Below are positions 22,400 to 34,300 of a stretch of DNA of 64,000 nt, one piece after another. The notes beneath the pieces were generated by a model. The model did no database searches and had not been told where the DNA came from. It was given only the letters and a program-made list of their open reading frames with translations. The position numbers and the translations under genes are program-made. Position 1 is the stretch's first letter. The number at the start of each line of letters is the position of its first letter. This DNA comes from Rhododendron vialii. Taxonomy: Eukaryota > Streptophyta > Magnoliopsida > Ericales > Ericaceae. Location of the stretch: the NCBI RefSeq assembly GCF_030253575.1, contig NC_080561.1:35363564-35427563 (forward strand), in the 5' to 3' direction.

Positions 22400-25300
22400 C
22401 TACTGTTTATTGCACTTCAACTTCTCACCTTCGAGCTCTTGTCTTAAGGACTCCACTCTTTGAAGCAAGTCCATATTTTCCTGATAAGTGGAAATGGTTA
22501 ATGAGATCAAATGAATATGAATGGGGAAACCATTACACAAAAATATAAGTTAATGTCCACAGAATTATGTACTTTATGGGCCGGTTTGTTTGACCAGGCT
22601 AATAGTGAAGCTGTGGAGGGCTATTCTATCCCACCACATATATAATTCCACCAGATAAACAATCCATCGGATATACACTCCGACCAGATCAATAGAGGTC
22701 GGATTAATAATACCTCACTTCCAATAGAATTGTATATCCCACACTTGATTATATATCCGAGTCATATTTAATCCGGATTGTAAAATTTTTAACCAAACAC
22801 CGGATATATGCTCACTTCGGTCCAAGAAACAGGCCCTATAACAACAACAGAGAGGAAATGATGTCTCAAAAGGGGAGGGAAAAAAATACTACAATGAATA
22901 TCAAAGGAATCTAACTATACAGGTTCAAGAAAAACCTCACCTTCTGTAGCATTTCCAATTTCCCATTAATGCTAGCATCCTCCACCTTCGTCTTTAGAGA
23001 CTTCTTCATCAGTCAAGGAGCATCAATTCCGGACATAAGATACATAACAACAAAAGGCAAATGGAGAAAAAGTAACAAAAATATGCAGATGCTACTACTT
23101 CTCAGCCATTCCAAACTCTAAAGGCTGGTTATGCAAGTAAACTCTCATCATGGTCGGGAAACACAACTGGCCACATAACAAGTGCATGCAAAAACGGAGA
23201 CTTTGACACAAATCAAGATGACTATCCTGATTATAAAATTTCTAGCAGAGCCCATGCATGGGCTTGTTTGTTGAAAACACAAGAGGTGCTTAATTTGGTA
23301 GATGTACAACAAAAGAAAGGTCATCCACAAATTGGTTTATTACCCGTCCAGTAACGGTACAAACGGATAATACTGAATAGAAACTTCTTCTTGGAAGATT
23401 ATGAGAAAATTTGTTGTTGAAAGGTACCACAAGTCTTGAACAATGTCACATGTAATTAGTTATGTTAAAAGGGCAAGACCACATAGTGTTTTTACCTGTT
23501 GTTTTATTAGGCTATCATTATTACAACACCTACCTAAAAGCAGTTATTGGTACAACCCAACATCTTCTTATACGAGTTTTGAATAATTGCTGAGCAAAAA
23601 AAGGAAGCAGTGAAGCACTTAGCCAAGGACAAGTGTTGCATGATTAAGTCAAGAAAATAGGCTAAAATCCTCTAGGCACAAGTACCCACGGACTATGAAG
23701 ACCCCATAAAATGCTGGAAGTTAAAGTCGTCACTTCACCATCAAATCCACATCAAACTTATACTTCCCATCATGCAAACAATTCATCCTTTTGCACAAGT
23801 CTTGTTCAACAAGACACTGAAAATCTGAAATCAACCATCAGCAGTCACAGCCCAAATGTAGATACAATTATGCAAGCACTTTACACTTCTTGTAGACAAC
23901 AAGAAATCCACTCAAGAGAATCAAGAGCAGCTCTAGATGATGAGACATGACTTGTGATAGAGCCATAGAAACTGCGGTATTGCCCTCTAGACCTGCTTGA
24001 TGTCCAATTGATTGCATCAGGAATGAATACTCTTAAGTCTTACCTCAATTAGTTCAGCAGCACACTTCCTTGACCTTACGACCTCATCATCATATCTCAG
24101 CCTCCATTCTGCAGATTCCTCCATTGCCTCTCTGTTAGCCGAATCGAACTGTCTTCTACAAGAAGTCAATAAACAGAAACATCAATTATTGTTGCAAAGC
24201 ATGAAGTATTAGGCCTTGCTGCTATAAAAAGCACATACAACAAAAATATTCTGGACTCGCACCCGAGTCCATGTAACATAGGTGTACGGGTACAACTGGG
24301 TTACAAGTACTTACAACCATAATAAATGCATCTATATTATTTATAATAACTAACTACACGTAATAATTGCACTAAACAAAGAAAACAATTAAATGACTTG
24401 GGCAATTAAGAATCCAACTTCAGCTAATAGTTTCATGCCAGACGGATATAAAAAAGTCTTATGAAGATAGCTTCATCACTGTAAACGAAATACTAGTTTG
24501 GATAGTGAGCAGCTTGGGTATATAGTATAGGGGTAAGTTTGGAGTACAAAATACCTATAGAAAAAAATTACGCTATGTGTTTTGCGTACTCAGAACCCAC
24601 TTAGAAAACCATACAAAGTACTGGAACAGTAGAACCAGGTATGTTATGTACATGTACGGCATGGTTATATTAGCACCCATGCTTCAAAGATTACTGTAGA
24701 GACGAGATCGATTCATATCAAAATTGGTAGAGATGGAAAAGTTAGAAAAACAAAGTCCAAAGAAATTTATGATTTGGGGCAAGCTGCAAGACTTCTTAGC
24801 CGACCCAAGTGATTGGGATGCAAGGCTCGGTTTGGTTTGGGGCAAGCTGCAAGACAATATACAGAACTGTCTAGTTTTGTCCTTACATATTTACAATCCC
24901 TTTTTGTGCTGCACAAAAGTTATTACCGGTGGTGGTTGACTGAAAAAACGTCACACCTATAGTTACACACATAACAACCGAAATTTCACAGTGAAATTAC
25001 AGGTCCCAATTATCCACCTATATTTAACAAGAACTCAACTCAACAGGAGATCAAGAGCAAAGTGCAACAATGTACTGAAATTCATGGATTCTGAATCACA
25101 ATGTGAGGGGTTTTTTTTTTTTTTGACAACATAGGTCCCGCACCCAAACGGGATCAAACACCCACGGAAAGAGTGAGAAGCAGGTAGGAGGGGGAACCAC
25201 TGGACGCGCCCATGAGGATGCGGACTTTCACCTCCTAACTGATTGGCCTACCCCCAAGAATCGAACTCCCACCTCTAGGGTGGGAGCAAACCCCCTGGCC

Positions 25301-25781
25301 AGTGGAGATGTTGGGTCAATGCGAGGATTTCAAGGTCTATTTATGTCAACCCTTTTTCCTTCGTCCTGTTTTCCACTAGGCTAAACTGAAGTTAGCAAAC
25401 TTAAGCATTCAAAAGAAGGAAAAGAAACTAGGGTTACTCAACTAAGTACAAAAGTCAACAATTTCGGTTCACAAATTTTACAGATACGAACTACCAGCTA
25501 GCTACTTCGCATCAGAATCAACACATCGGAGGCTCAGAATTACTCGATAAAACAGCACAGCTATGCAATTACAGAAAGAGAGGAAGAAAAAAGTCCATGC
25601 AACGAACAAAGAGAAATTGCAAGGGAGAAAAAGGGGAGGGAAGTTCAACCAACCTCAATAATTCGGCCTCGTTGGAAGAGATTCTGTAGTCGATAACCCA
25701 AAGCCTGGAGTAGACGGCGATACCCAAAACCATTACCAACGCCAACCCAATTAAAACTGGACTTCTCCCTCTTCCCCTCAT
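22400..25781 (-). CDS. Small membrane-anchored coiled-coil protein, 127 aa, four exons
   Basis: Exons (minus strand) 25781-25654, 24155-24044, 23003-22941 and 22480-22400 join in phase at GT-AG sites to give 128 codons including TAG. Exon 1 encodes a short basic N-terminus (MRGRGRSPVL) and one hydrophobic segment IGLALVMVLGIAVYSRLWVI (residues 11-30), a signal anchor with the bulk of the protein probably facing the other side. Exon 2 gives RQFDSANREAMEESAEWRLR and YDDEVVRSRKCAAELIE. Exons 3 and 4 give KSLKTKVEDASINGKLEMLQ and ENMDLLQRVESLRQELEGEK, a charged coiled coil to the C-terminus. I recognise this as a conserved plant small-protein type, but its function is not known to me. Exons 2-4 are each under 115 bp, so the gene is easily missed. 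Intron 3 holds a MITE and intron 1 a SINE. Confidence 0.85.
22578..22837. mobile_element. MITE with GGGCC ends in intron 3 of the coiled-coil gene
   Basis: Begins GGGCCGGTTTGTTTGACC and ends CAAGAAACAGGCCC; GGGCC ends and a TA-rich target are typical of PIF/Harbinger MITEs. About 258 bp and non-coding. The target duplication is ambiguous. Confidence 0.6.
25109..25316 (-). mobile_element. tRNA-related SINE in intron 1 of the coiled-coil gene
   Basis: On the minus strand the sequence runs from a tRNA-like head with the promoter B-box GAGTTCGATTCT to a tail of about 14 A (T at 25111-25124). It is flanked by CAATGTGAGG (25099-25108) and CAATGCGAGG (25317-25326), a 10-bp target duplication with one change. 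A related copy lies at 59627-59853. The element lies between exons 1 and 2 of the 127-aa gene, in the same orientation. Confidence 0.85.
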
Positions 25782-25789
25782 TCCCTCCC

Positions 25790-25822
<33 letters not shown>

Positions 25823-26526
25823 AAAAGAGATGTACCATACCTTGTCCCAGAGCTATCGACCTGGTTTTTTCTTACCAGTTCCTAGATCAATAAAATGTCA
25901 AAATGAGAGCCAAGCTTGTAAAATCCGTCCCAGAAAACAGTTTGAAGCCTTTGCCCCCATTTACTAGTAAATTTCATCGACACCCCTGAAATTTGCCTTA
26001 ATGATGGATACCCTCTTCACATATGAGCATAACAATGGCTCCTCGTGATTTTTATGTGCATTTCATCGACGCCACAGTCGAGAATTGTCTTTCCAAACGG
26101 GTAATGAAATGACCAAAAGTTACGTATACCTACAAAATCACCATTTTTTATTATGCTTTTTTTTATCACACCATTTTGTACAATTAACTCCTACTTTCGA
26201 GTTCGAGTTACCCTTGATACTGATGACAAACTCAGATGTTGATCTAGGCGTCAATTCAACTAACTAGTTTTGAGTTACCCAAAGTGATGGCGTCAATTTA
26301 ACTAACTACTTTCGAGTTACCCTTGGGTAGGATTTCTTATCTTATTTCCTTTCTTGGGAGTCAATTCATCCTACCCAAAGTGATGGCTTGGGGATAAATT
26401 CAAGTAGTTTGTTGAATTGACAAATTCATGTTGACATAGGCGTCAATTCAATCCAATTCAAAATCGGGCCCCTACTAAACTAACGGGGATTTTCAATTCA
26501 TGGGCATTGAGGTTCAAGTCTCACCG

Positions 26527-27401
26527 TATATATGAATTGAATTGACTTCTACACCTTCTCCGATAAGTCGCATTAATATTACATAAGCAAAATCATCGTA
26601 TGTACTTGACTCACACTAGTAATTGTTTTAAGTAGTTGTTATTACAATCATTCTACAACCACAAACATTTACACAAAGCCATTCACATTCACACTGTGGA
26701 TCCCACCAAAAGATGTGAGTGTGTGTGTAAAGTGTTTGTGTGAATGTATGTGGTTGAATAATAGTAATTTGTTGCCAACAATGCTACAACCATACACAAA
26801 CACTTATACACACTCACAAATGGGGTGGGGCCCACACACGGAGGTGTAATGCTCCAAAATCCAAATCCAGTACAGTGACGACAAAAAAGATTCAATTAGA
26901 AGGAAATAAAAAACCATTAATAAAACAAAAATGCTACGCGCACAACCGTTGTGTTGATTATGCGCGTAATTCTAACCGTCAAGATGTATTTGGACGGTCT
27001 AGATTTTAAAAAAAAAATTCTTTCAGGAAAAAATTTTAACTTTTTCGGAGAAGCGTCCAAGACAAATTCTAATACAGTACGGAGTACTTGTTTAAGAACC
27101 TCCAGAGTTCCAGACAGACATGCGGACTAGATAACGAACTACTACTACTACTACTCCTTTCCCTGCTCTTTTTGGTCTATGCGATCAGATATAGCTAGAC
27201 AACACTCCTCCACCATCAAGATGCGAAGCGACATGGATATTCTCACCATCTTAATCTTCCTGTTTTGGCTCTTCATCTCCCACACACTGTAACTGTCCTC
27301 CCTGGCCAGCCCAGCCCCTCGTCGTCCTCCACAACTCTAACTTCTGGATGTCTTGAATTAATATTCTGAGTTTAACTCCTCTATGCATCAAGCTCCTTGC
27401 C
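26527..27401. repeat. Mosaic duplicate of the 35.3-37.8 kb region
   Basis: Three blocks match the 35-38 kb region in the same order: 26527-26645 to about 35320-35450, 27080-27325 to about 36028-36285 (the acidic-protein gene) and 27346-27401 to about 37778-37835. Sequence between blocks is missing or different. The copy runs straight on into a duplicate of the F-box region (27407-29925). Any open frame here is a remnant. Confidence 0.8.
26640..26860. mobile_element. Foldback element rich in CACAAACAC / GTGTTTGTG
   Basis: CTACAACCACAAACATTTACAC on the left pairs with GTGTAAAGTGTTTGTG and ATGTGGTTGAATAATAG in the middle, and a third related arm (CTACAACCATACACAAACAC) follows. It resembles two overlapping MITE hairpins. 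The family is not recognised. Confidence 0.5.
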
Positions 27402-27498
27402 AAGCTTCATGGTATCTCCGAATCTATCATCCGTGATTAGGAGAGACGAGGGTCTCACGGTAAGAGTTTATTCCTCCTATTGGTGGTCATTGGTTTTG

Positions 27499-28598
27499 GG
27501 CTTATTAACCTTTTTGGTTCTCAAAATATTAATTTTGTCTCATTTTGGTCCTCAATAAAAACATAGGAGACATTTAGTCCCCCACGTTTCACAATGTGTA
27601 CCAATGTAGTCCCCCACCACTCACACCGTTACCCCAAATGTCAAAACAAGGGGCACTCTTGTCTTTTCCCCTCCCAACCCCGTTATATTGTTTGTTTGAC
27701 CCAAATGGAAGGGACACTTTACCAAATCTCAACTCTATTCACCTCCCCCGTTTCAGAAAATAATCAAAAATTGGTCTCAATCCAAAATTGTGTATGGACG
27801 GACAGAGATTACAAGATTCCGAGATTGATCATGGACAATGCAGGTGACAAAGGTAAAAAAATTAGTCTTTTCTCTGATTTTTAAAGGTCTGGTTCGTTTG
27901 CATGGGTTTTGGCTTCATTTGTATAGATTTCGTGTGTGTATATGATGCAAGTATTAAATTAATGTGTGTGGTACTATGTAGAAACCATATGAGTTCTTTA
28001 ATTTTTTGCTTTTAGAGAATCTATGCAGTGGAGAGAAAAAAAAGGGTATTTTTTTTTCTTTGCATTGTGCCCATTTTTGTCCCTTGTATAAACCATGTGA
28101 CTTATGAGTTTCAATCAAAAACAAAATTTGACTTATGAGTTTCGATCAAATTATTTTGTCTTTTTAAAAAAAATTTACTGTATGAGTTTTTAGATCAATT
28201 ATTATTATTTTTTTTTTTACGTTTTCAATTCCTCCCATCAAGATGAATCAATAAGTCACAAAAGTTTAACACAAAACTAACAAATGCGAAAAAAATTCCA
28301 AACCTAGATCTTCTTCATGTGCTCTGTTTTCTTGCAAATGAAGCGAGAGGGTAACAGAGAAGTGGGTGGCCTTAATATATAAAGGAAGTAGGTTGCTGAA
28401 TGGTTTTGGCAGGATAAAGGGGTTGGGGCGGGGAAAAGACAAGAGTGTCCCTTGTTATGATGTTTGGGGTAACGGTGTGAGTGGTGGGCGACTACATTGG
28501 TACACATTTTGAAATGTGAGGGAGTGTCTCCAATGTTTTTATTGGAGACCAAAATGAAACAAAATTGATACTTCGGGAACTAAAAAAGTTAATAAGCC
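27499..28598. mobile_element. Non-autonomous Mutator-like element (MULE), 1,100 bp
   Basis: Terminal inverted repeats of about 185 bp (27499-27685 and 28412-28598), starting GGCTTATTAAC and ending GTTAATAAGCC, are highly similar. The flanks carry the same 9-mer TTGGTTTTG at 27490-27498 and 28599-28607, the target size of Mutator transposons. The paralogous site near 54749 has a single TTGGTTTTG and no insert, which confirms both ends. The interior has no transposase and no clear captured gene, only a T-rich segment and a TTTGCATTTGTTAG-type word shared with local foldback MITEs. Confidence 0.93.
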
Positions 28599-29175
28599 TT
28601 GGTTTTGGGATTGTCACTCCTAGGATCCCTTAAAGGCCATAATATTCTTCTTTTTGCTTTTAGAACATTGTTTTTTCTTTGAAATTAACTAGTTCAATTC
28701 AGTTTAAGTTGGGCGAGTTTAATTCTGAATTCGAATTTGGTGAATTTGATTCTGAGTATTTGATCGGAAATGAGAAGAAGGCTGATTTGGGATTTTTATT
28801 GATGGGTCTCTCAAAAGTAAATTCCAGAAATCTGAACCATATGACGATTTGGGAATGGAGGAGTTTGATGTTGTGAGGGAAGATGGAAATGACATTTTCG
28901 TAATAACCCCTGACCTTCGAAAAGAGAGAAGGATATAAACCCTAATGCACGTTACATATCCGTCCACGTGGAGTCTATTGTCACTCATTCCGTTTGTTTT
29001 TAGACGGAGAGCAATGGGAGCGGTTTAATTGATGAGTTTCTCAAAAGTATAAGTGTTTATGTGAAATTTCTTAAAGATCAAGGGCCTACTTGTTATTTGA
29101 GTAAAAGTTCAGGGGTGTCCATGAAGTTTTCCCTTTTATTCCATTTCCAATTTTCCAGTCCCACTGTTAATCGGT

Positions 29176-29497
29176 GGGCGCAACTATTCGCGGCACTTTA
29201 TTTTCTCTCATAGCCTACTACATTTCGGTAAATGGTTGTCGAAAATCATATATAACATTTCGGTAAATAGCTGTTGAAAACAAGATTATATTTCGGTAAC
29301 TACATGTCGAAAATATGTTCAACTTTCGGTAAACAACTGTCGAACATACATTTTCGGTAAATAGCTGTTGAAAAAAATATTATATTTCGGTAATTGGATG
29401 CTGAAAATATATCTCAATTTGTAACTAACTGTCGAGTATAATTGAAAATTTTTAACGAGCTATGAAATAAAATAAAGGGCCGTAAATAGCAGCGCCC
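29176..29497. mobile_element. MITE copy 1 with internal hairpin array, 322 bp
   Basis: Ends GGGCGCAACTATTCGCGGC and GCCGTAAATAGCAGCGCCC are inverted repeats. Flanking 8-mers are TAATCGGT and TAATCAGC (6 of 8 equal), suggesting a hAT-type target duplication. The interior is about seven tandem units of 34-37 bp, each TTTCGGTAA...TGTCGAAA-like. The intact F-box locus lacks it at the matching place. Second copy at 46294-46616. Confidence 0.85.
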
Positions 29498-29562
29498 TAA
29501 TCAGCACGAGCCTCGAATTTCAAAGAAACCCTGCAAGTTCTTGATCAGAGAGAGAGAGAGAA

Positions 29563-29925
29563 ATGGCGTACATTAACACGGGCTTGATATCCAACATTCT
29601 CTCGTGGTTGCCGGTGAAACCGCTTCTCCATTTCCGGTGCGTTTCTAAGCCTTGGCGTGATCTCATCGACGACCGTCATTTCATCAAATCGCACATCAAT
29701 TGGACGATCGAATCCAAAAACAATCTCAGCGTCATATTTTGGTACGATGATATCTACTCCCTCCAGTTTGGCCGTTTGACTCGCTCAACGATGCTGTCAC
29801 TGAACTTGATTGGCCTTTCAAGTATTCGGTCGACAAAACTTATTTTTTAGGTTGCTGTGACGGTCTGGTGTGCTTGGGTATTGGCAATGAAAATGCAGGT
29901 ATTTGTAACCCTGCCACCCGCTCCA
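29563..29925 (+). pseudogene. Truncated F-box gene copy
   Basis: Duplicate of the F-box gene at 55427. It opens with MAYINTGLISNILSWLPVKP and keeps the F-box (CVSKPWRDLIDDRHF) for about 68 residues. It then has an 8-bp insertion at about 29763-29770 relative to the intact copy, which changes the frame, and the similarity ends at about 29925 (after CCTGCCACCCG), so two thirds of the gene are missing. The upstream 0.9 kb is also duplicated, interrupted by a MULE and a MITE. If expressed, it could only give a short F-box peptide. Confidence 0.9.
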
Positions 29926-30299
29926 GAAAAATACGGGATGAGCAAGTAGACTTCAACAAGAACACTGACGTAGCCGTCGGCTATGGCAGCATTAACGTAC
30001 CACCACTAACAAAGAAAGAATGTAAACATATATACCAAGTCAAGCAGTTCAGAAAATAAACAAATAATGAAATTGCAAATTAAAGAGGAGACAGAATCAG
30101 AATATGGAAAACCAAGTATCGCAACCCCAAAAGATCTTACAATCCCAATGCTACTTGGGTTGGTGGCACTCAGTTACACTAAGGTAGAGAACTTAAGTAA
30201 TGTATAGGAGAAAACCAGAATGCGAAACCCACTCAAACATGAAACAACTAGGGACATACCCATAGAATCAAAAAGATTTGTGAGACATACCCATAGAAT

Positions 30300-30815
30300 C
30301 ATCGTGCTCAATTGGGCCATAAAAATGCTCTAGTTGCAATTTTGGATATAGAATGTCAGAGAAGCACCCCAAGAGTACATACACGGATCAGGATGTGACG
30401 TACTAGAATGGTCGGCTATAAATCATTATTGGGATGGGGTACAAGATGAAAGGATAACACATACCAGATCAAGGCAAGCAGAAAACTGGTCCAAATTTTT
30501 AAGTAGGGGATTCTTTAAGGCCATTTTTGCAAGTGACACATGAAGATGGCAACCCCTGTGCCTCTCACGTCCTGTAGCTCCACGCCCTCCATGTCATGTG
30601 TATTTGAAGTATGATGGTGTTCTTGGATCCGCCAGCGAACAACTGCTGAACAACCAAATGGAGCCCTAGGCGCAGGATCAATAAACAAACTATTACTCCA
30701 AAAATTACTCGGTCGCTCATTTTTCTTGCATTGTCATCAAAGCAAGGACCATACAACAATGAAGCCAAAGTGTTCGCAGAGGCCCACTGGATCGCCCCAA
30801 TTTGTTCGCTCATCT
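30300..30815 (-). other. Candidate exons of an unrecognised minus-strand gene
   Basis: Two stretches look coding. At 30808-30700 the frame MSEQIGAIQWASANTLASLL and YGPCFDDNARKMSDR lies between an AG (tcgataaag) and a GT (gtaatt). At about 30380-30300 the frame CFSDILYPKLQLEHFYGPI and EHDDSM ends before gtatg. They follow the stop of the membrane-protein gene at 31334. I recognise no family and could not link them into one protein. Confidence 0.35.
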
Positions 30816-31333
30816 CTTTATCGAAGGTGAGTTTTCCAATAGAATCTTTTGACCGAGCATGCTGTGTGGACTTTTAACGTTCAACTTCACGTTGGTAATC
30901 ACTGACACCATCCTGACTCCATGTACTACCAGTGTTATCACACCGGGAGAGAAGAAGATTGAACAGCCGTTTTCTAGTTCTAAGGTAAAAAAAATTCAGA
31001 TTTCAACTCCACAAACTTGGGGGCTAATGATCTTAGGACAGAAGCAAGTGCATAACGTAGATATTGCATTTCTTGAAAGCTCCCTTCAGGTACAGTCATG
31101 ATTTGTCTAGAAGGAACTATGAATAATGAAGGCAGAATAATCTGGCTTGCGCCCTAGCATGTCTGGCCAGATATTCTCATCAACAGTGCCGTATATATTA
31201 GCACTGTGGATACGGATTTCTTCAAAACGATCCATGGCTCTGCATCCACAAGAGTGCCATATTTCATAAGTTAGCCCTTTGGCAGAAGACCCAACATCCT
31301 AGCAAGTGAAATGTTCAGCACTATTTACATGTT

Positions 31334-34300
31334 TTATTTGTTGTCCACGAACTGCTTGCCTACATCTTCTATTTATGCAGGAGCTGCTGCAGAAATATTA
31401 AAAACACAATGCAAAATTTTGTCACTACTAACATTCATTGGTGGTTGTTGGCATAATACATTCCATTGAAACCGACAAACTCCAACAAATAAAGAAAAAT
31501 GGCAAAGAAAAGCACCAGGGATACATTCCATTGAAACCGACAAACTCCAACAAAAAAAGAAAAATGACAAATAAACACCAGTGTTCTGTTTGTTCGCATA
31601 TAAAATGTTTTCCTCAGAACTGTTATTAAGAAAGAACAAAGAGCTATAAATCATCCACTATACCTACCACTTTGGTTTTCCTTCATTTTCAGGGAAACCC
31701 CATCAATGAAAGTGGCAAGCTCGCTAAACAGGATTTCGCATTCCTCAAGATGTGAGAGGCCAAGAGCCATGGCAGCAGCATGCTAAAAAAGAAAATGAGA
31801 ATTAACCAACTCAAAAATTAGTTAAGAAAAACATGGTATGTCAACTTTAAAAGAGGAACTGAAAAATCCTGTGGGACATAATTCAAGATCTAGAAAAGAG
31901 AAAAATGTATTACATTATACAGGTTTAGAGACTTCAACTGGAAGAAAAGATATCATCAAAACGTATAATTAACTCTACTAAATGCCAACGTCTGGAGAAC
32001 ATGTAACAAATTGTAGCAAGTTCGTCATCATTTCTACTAAACATGGACAAGCCACAGCGCAACAGTTCCATATCTGTGACCTGTTCTGCTGAATTTTACT
32101 TGCATCGCTAATAAGCCTTGAAGGACATTGCATTTGTGCTCATTAAGTTTGCTGTGAGGACTCAAGAACTTAAAACAAGCTTGTGATTGATTCTTCTAAG
32201 AATTGGATTATGTAAATGATGTACTGTTTTGCGGCTTTTGCCTGCGATAATATACTCCCTCTGTCCCAAAATGCGTGCACCCTACTATTCTGTGTGTCAT
32301 TTTCAACTGCCTATATCTTTTAATGATATCGTTCTCTTTATTTTTGAAAACGTTGTCTAATATAAACAATTGAGATCTACTCATCAACAAGATCAATATT
32401 GCATCTTTTAATAATGTGCATTGAGAGCTATAGGTAATTGAAAATGCATGCAGATCCGTAGGGTGTGAACAATTTGGGACAAAGGGAGTATATCCTTACG
32501 TTGAGAGTATTATTTTCTTCAACGTTAAATGTTGGCGATCTTTATGACTTCCAGGAGTTTTAATCCCCTCGTGCTGAACTTAAAAAGGGTCTTTACTCGG
32601 ATGTCTTCAAATGGGTTTGGAACCAAGAACATGAGTTGCTCAGAAATCTCTCTGTTTTGGAGAGTAAAAATCAAATTTTACAGCAGGAGTATGAATGTAC
32701 AATACTTGCAGCAACGGATTGACTTTAGTACACCCAACAAATGCAGGAAACTAACTAGGAAGATTTTTCCTTCTATTGCTGATTATTGATTGATAACATG
32801 AGAATGGTATGGATACATGTTTACAGTTTAAATACAGGACTTCCAACAGGAAACTGGGTAGGTTACTTGAATTTATAAAACAAACAGAAAATTATTAAGC
32901 CTCGTCTCACTTGCAAGTGTTCCTATGAAAACTGCGACGTATCTTTAACGTACAAGTAAACTGATCTAAGTATGCAAGGACCTTACCCACAATAATATAG
33001 AGAATGAGGAGGATATACTTACATGACAAGCATGAATGGTAGAAATAATTTCAATACAAGTAGCGCTGCCATCAGAAATGGCTGCAATTCAAAAGCAGAT
33101 CAAATGCATGCATAGAGAAATATCGAAGAGGAATCAGGAAACTATGTGAGATTTGAACCTTTTACTTACACTGAAGATGGTTATGAACCTATATACAGAG
33201 GAAATCTCGAAGCTTGCAATATTGGCAAAGTTATCCATTCCAAAAAATGCAACATTAAATAGAACCATCTAAACACCAAAAAACATGCACTAGAGCAATA
33301 TAAACATCATCCCAATTAATTTTTGAAAAGGTTCTAATACCAAAAGAGATTCGAGATTTCCCTTGAAATTGAACACCATTAATATTGCATATGACTTTCC
33401 AGAAAAGTAGTCCCTTGCCTTTGCCAATCAAACAATACTGGCCAGTAGCCATGACTAGGGTTGCAAACGAGCCAGCCGAGTTTTGCAGTGCTCAAACTCA
33501 GCTCGTTAACTAAACAAGCCAAAAACTCGAGCTCGGCACGGTTGTAAAAAAGCTGAGCCCTTAACGAGCCGAGCCGGGATCAATTACTAAACGAGCCTCT
33601 GTAAACAAGGCCAGCCTATACAAGCAAGGCTAACTTTTCCGAGCTGAGCTAAGCTTTAGGGTGCTCAGTTCGGCTCGTTTACTATACGAGCCTCAAACTC
33701 GAGCTCGGCTTGATTACTAAACGAGCCGAGCCACGAGCTACTCGAAAGCAGCTCGGTTCGTTTGCAGCCCTAGCTATGACGCAAATGTGATGTATAGTTT
33801 ACACAATAGGTCAATTCAAGAAAACTGAAATGATTCCAATCCAGCCCACAGTAAGAAAAGAATTACCAGCAACTGTTGAAAGAAACTAAAGAAAACAAAA
33901 AGATCATATAACCTACAAACGTCATCAACCCCATGTCGGATAACTGCGAGTCTCTTTCTTCGCTATTCATTACCATGTTATCTTCCTTAGCATTAACCGA
34001 AGTTGGAGATATTATCCTCTTCTGTAGAGAAGACTGTTTTCATACAGAATCCATACCATAAATGCAAGAGCAAGAGCAGCATAGAAAACGGCTTCGTTTC
34101 TGCGCAATCTTCAGAAAAATGAATTGCTATGTTACTGCATCTTCAGCTCTACCCTCCATGAAACTGTTCAATGTGCGACACTCACATGAAGGTGATTACC
34201 AGTGAGGTTTACCCAATTGATTTTAGTGATAATGTGGGTGCAAAACCAAGAAGAAATATAAAAGTCAGTCTGGACACTAAACCAGTTGCTGAAAACAGTG

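Noticed and set aside
29176-29497. TTTCGGTAA array as a CRISPR-like structure
   Set aside because: The 'spacers' are only 3-10 bp and similar to each other, the array has MITE ends and target duplications, and the host is a plant.
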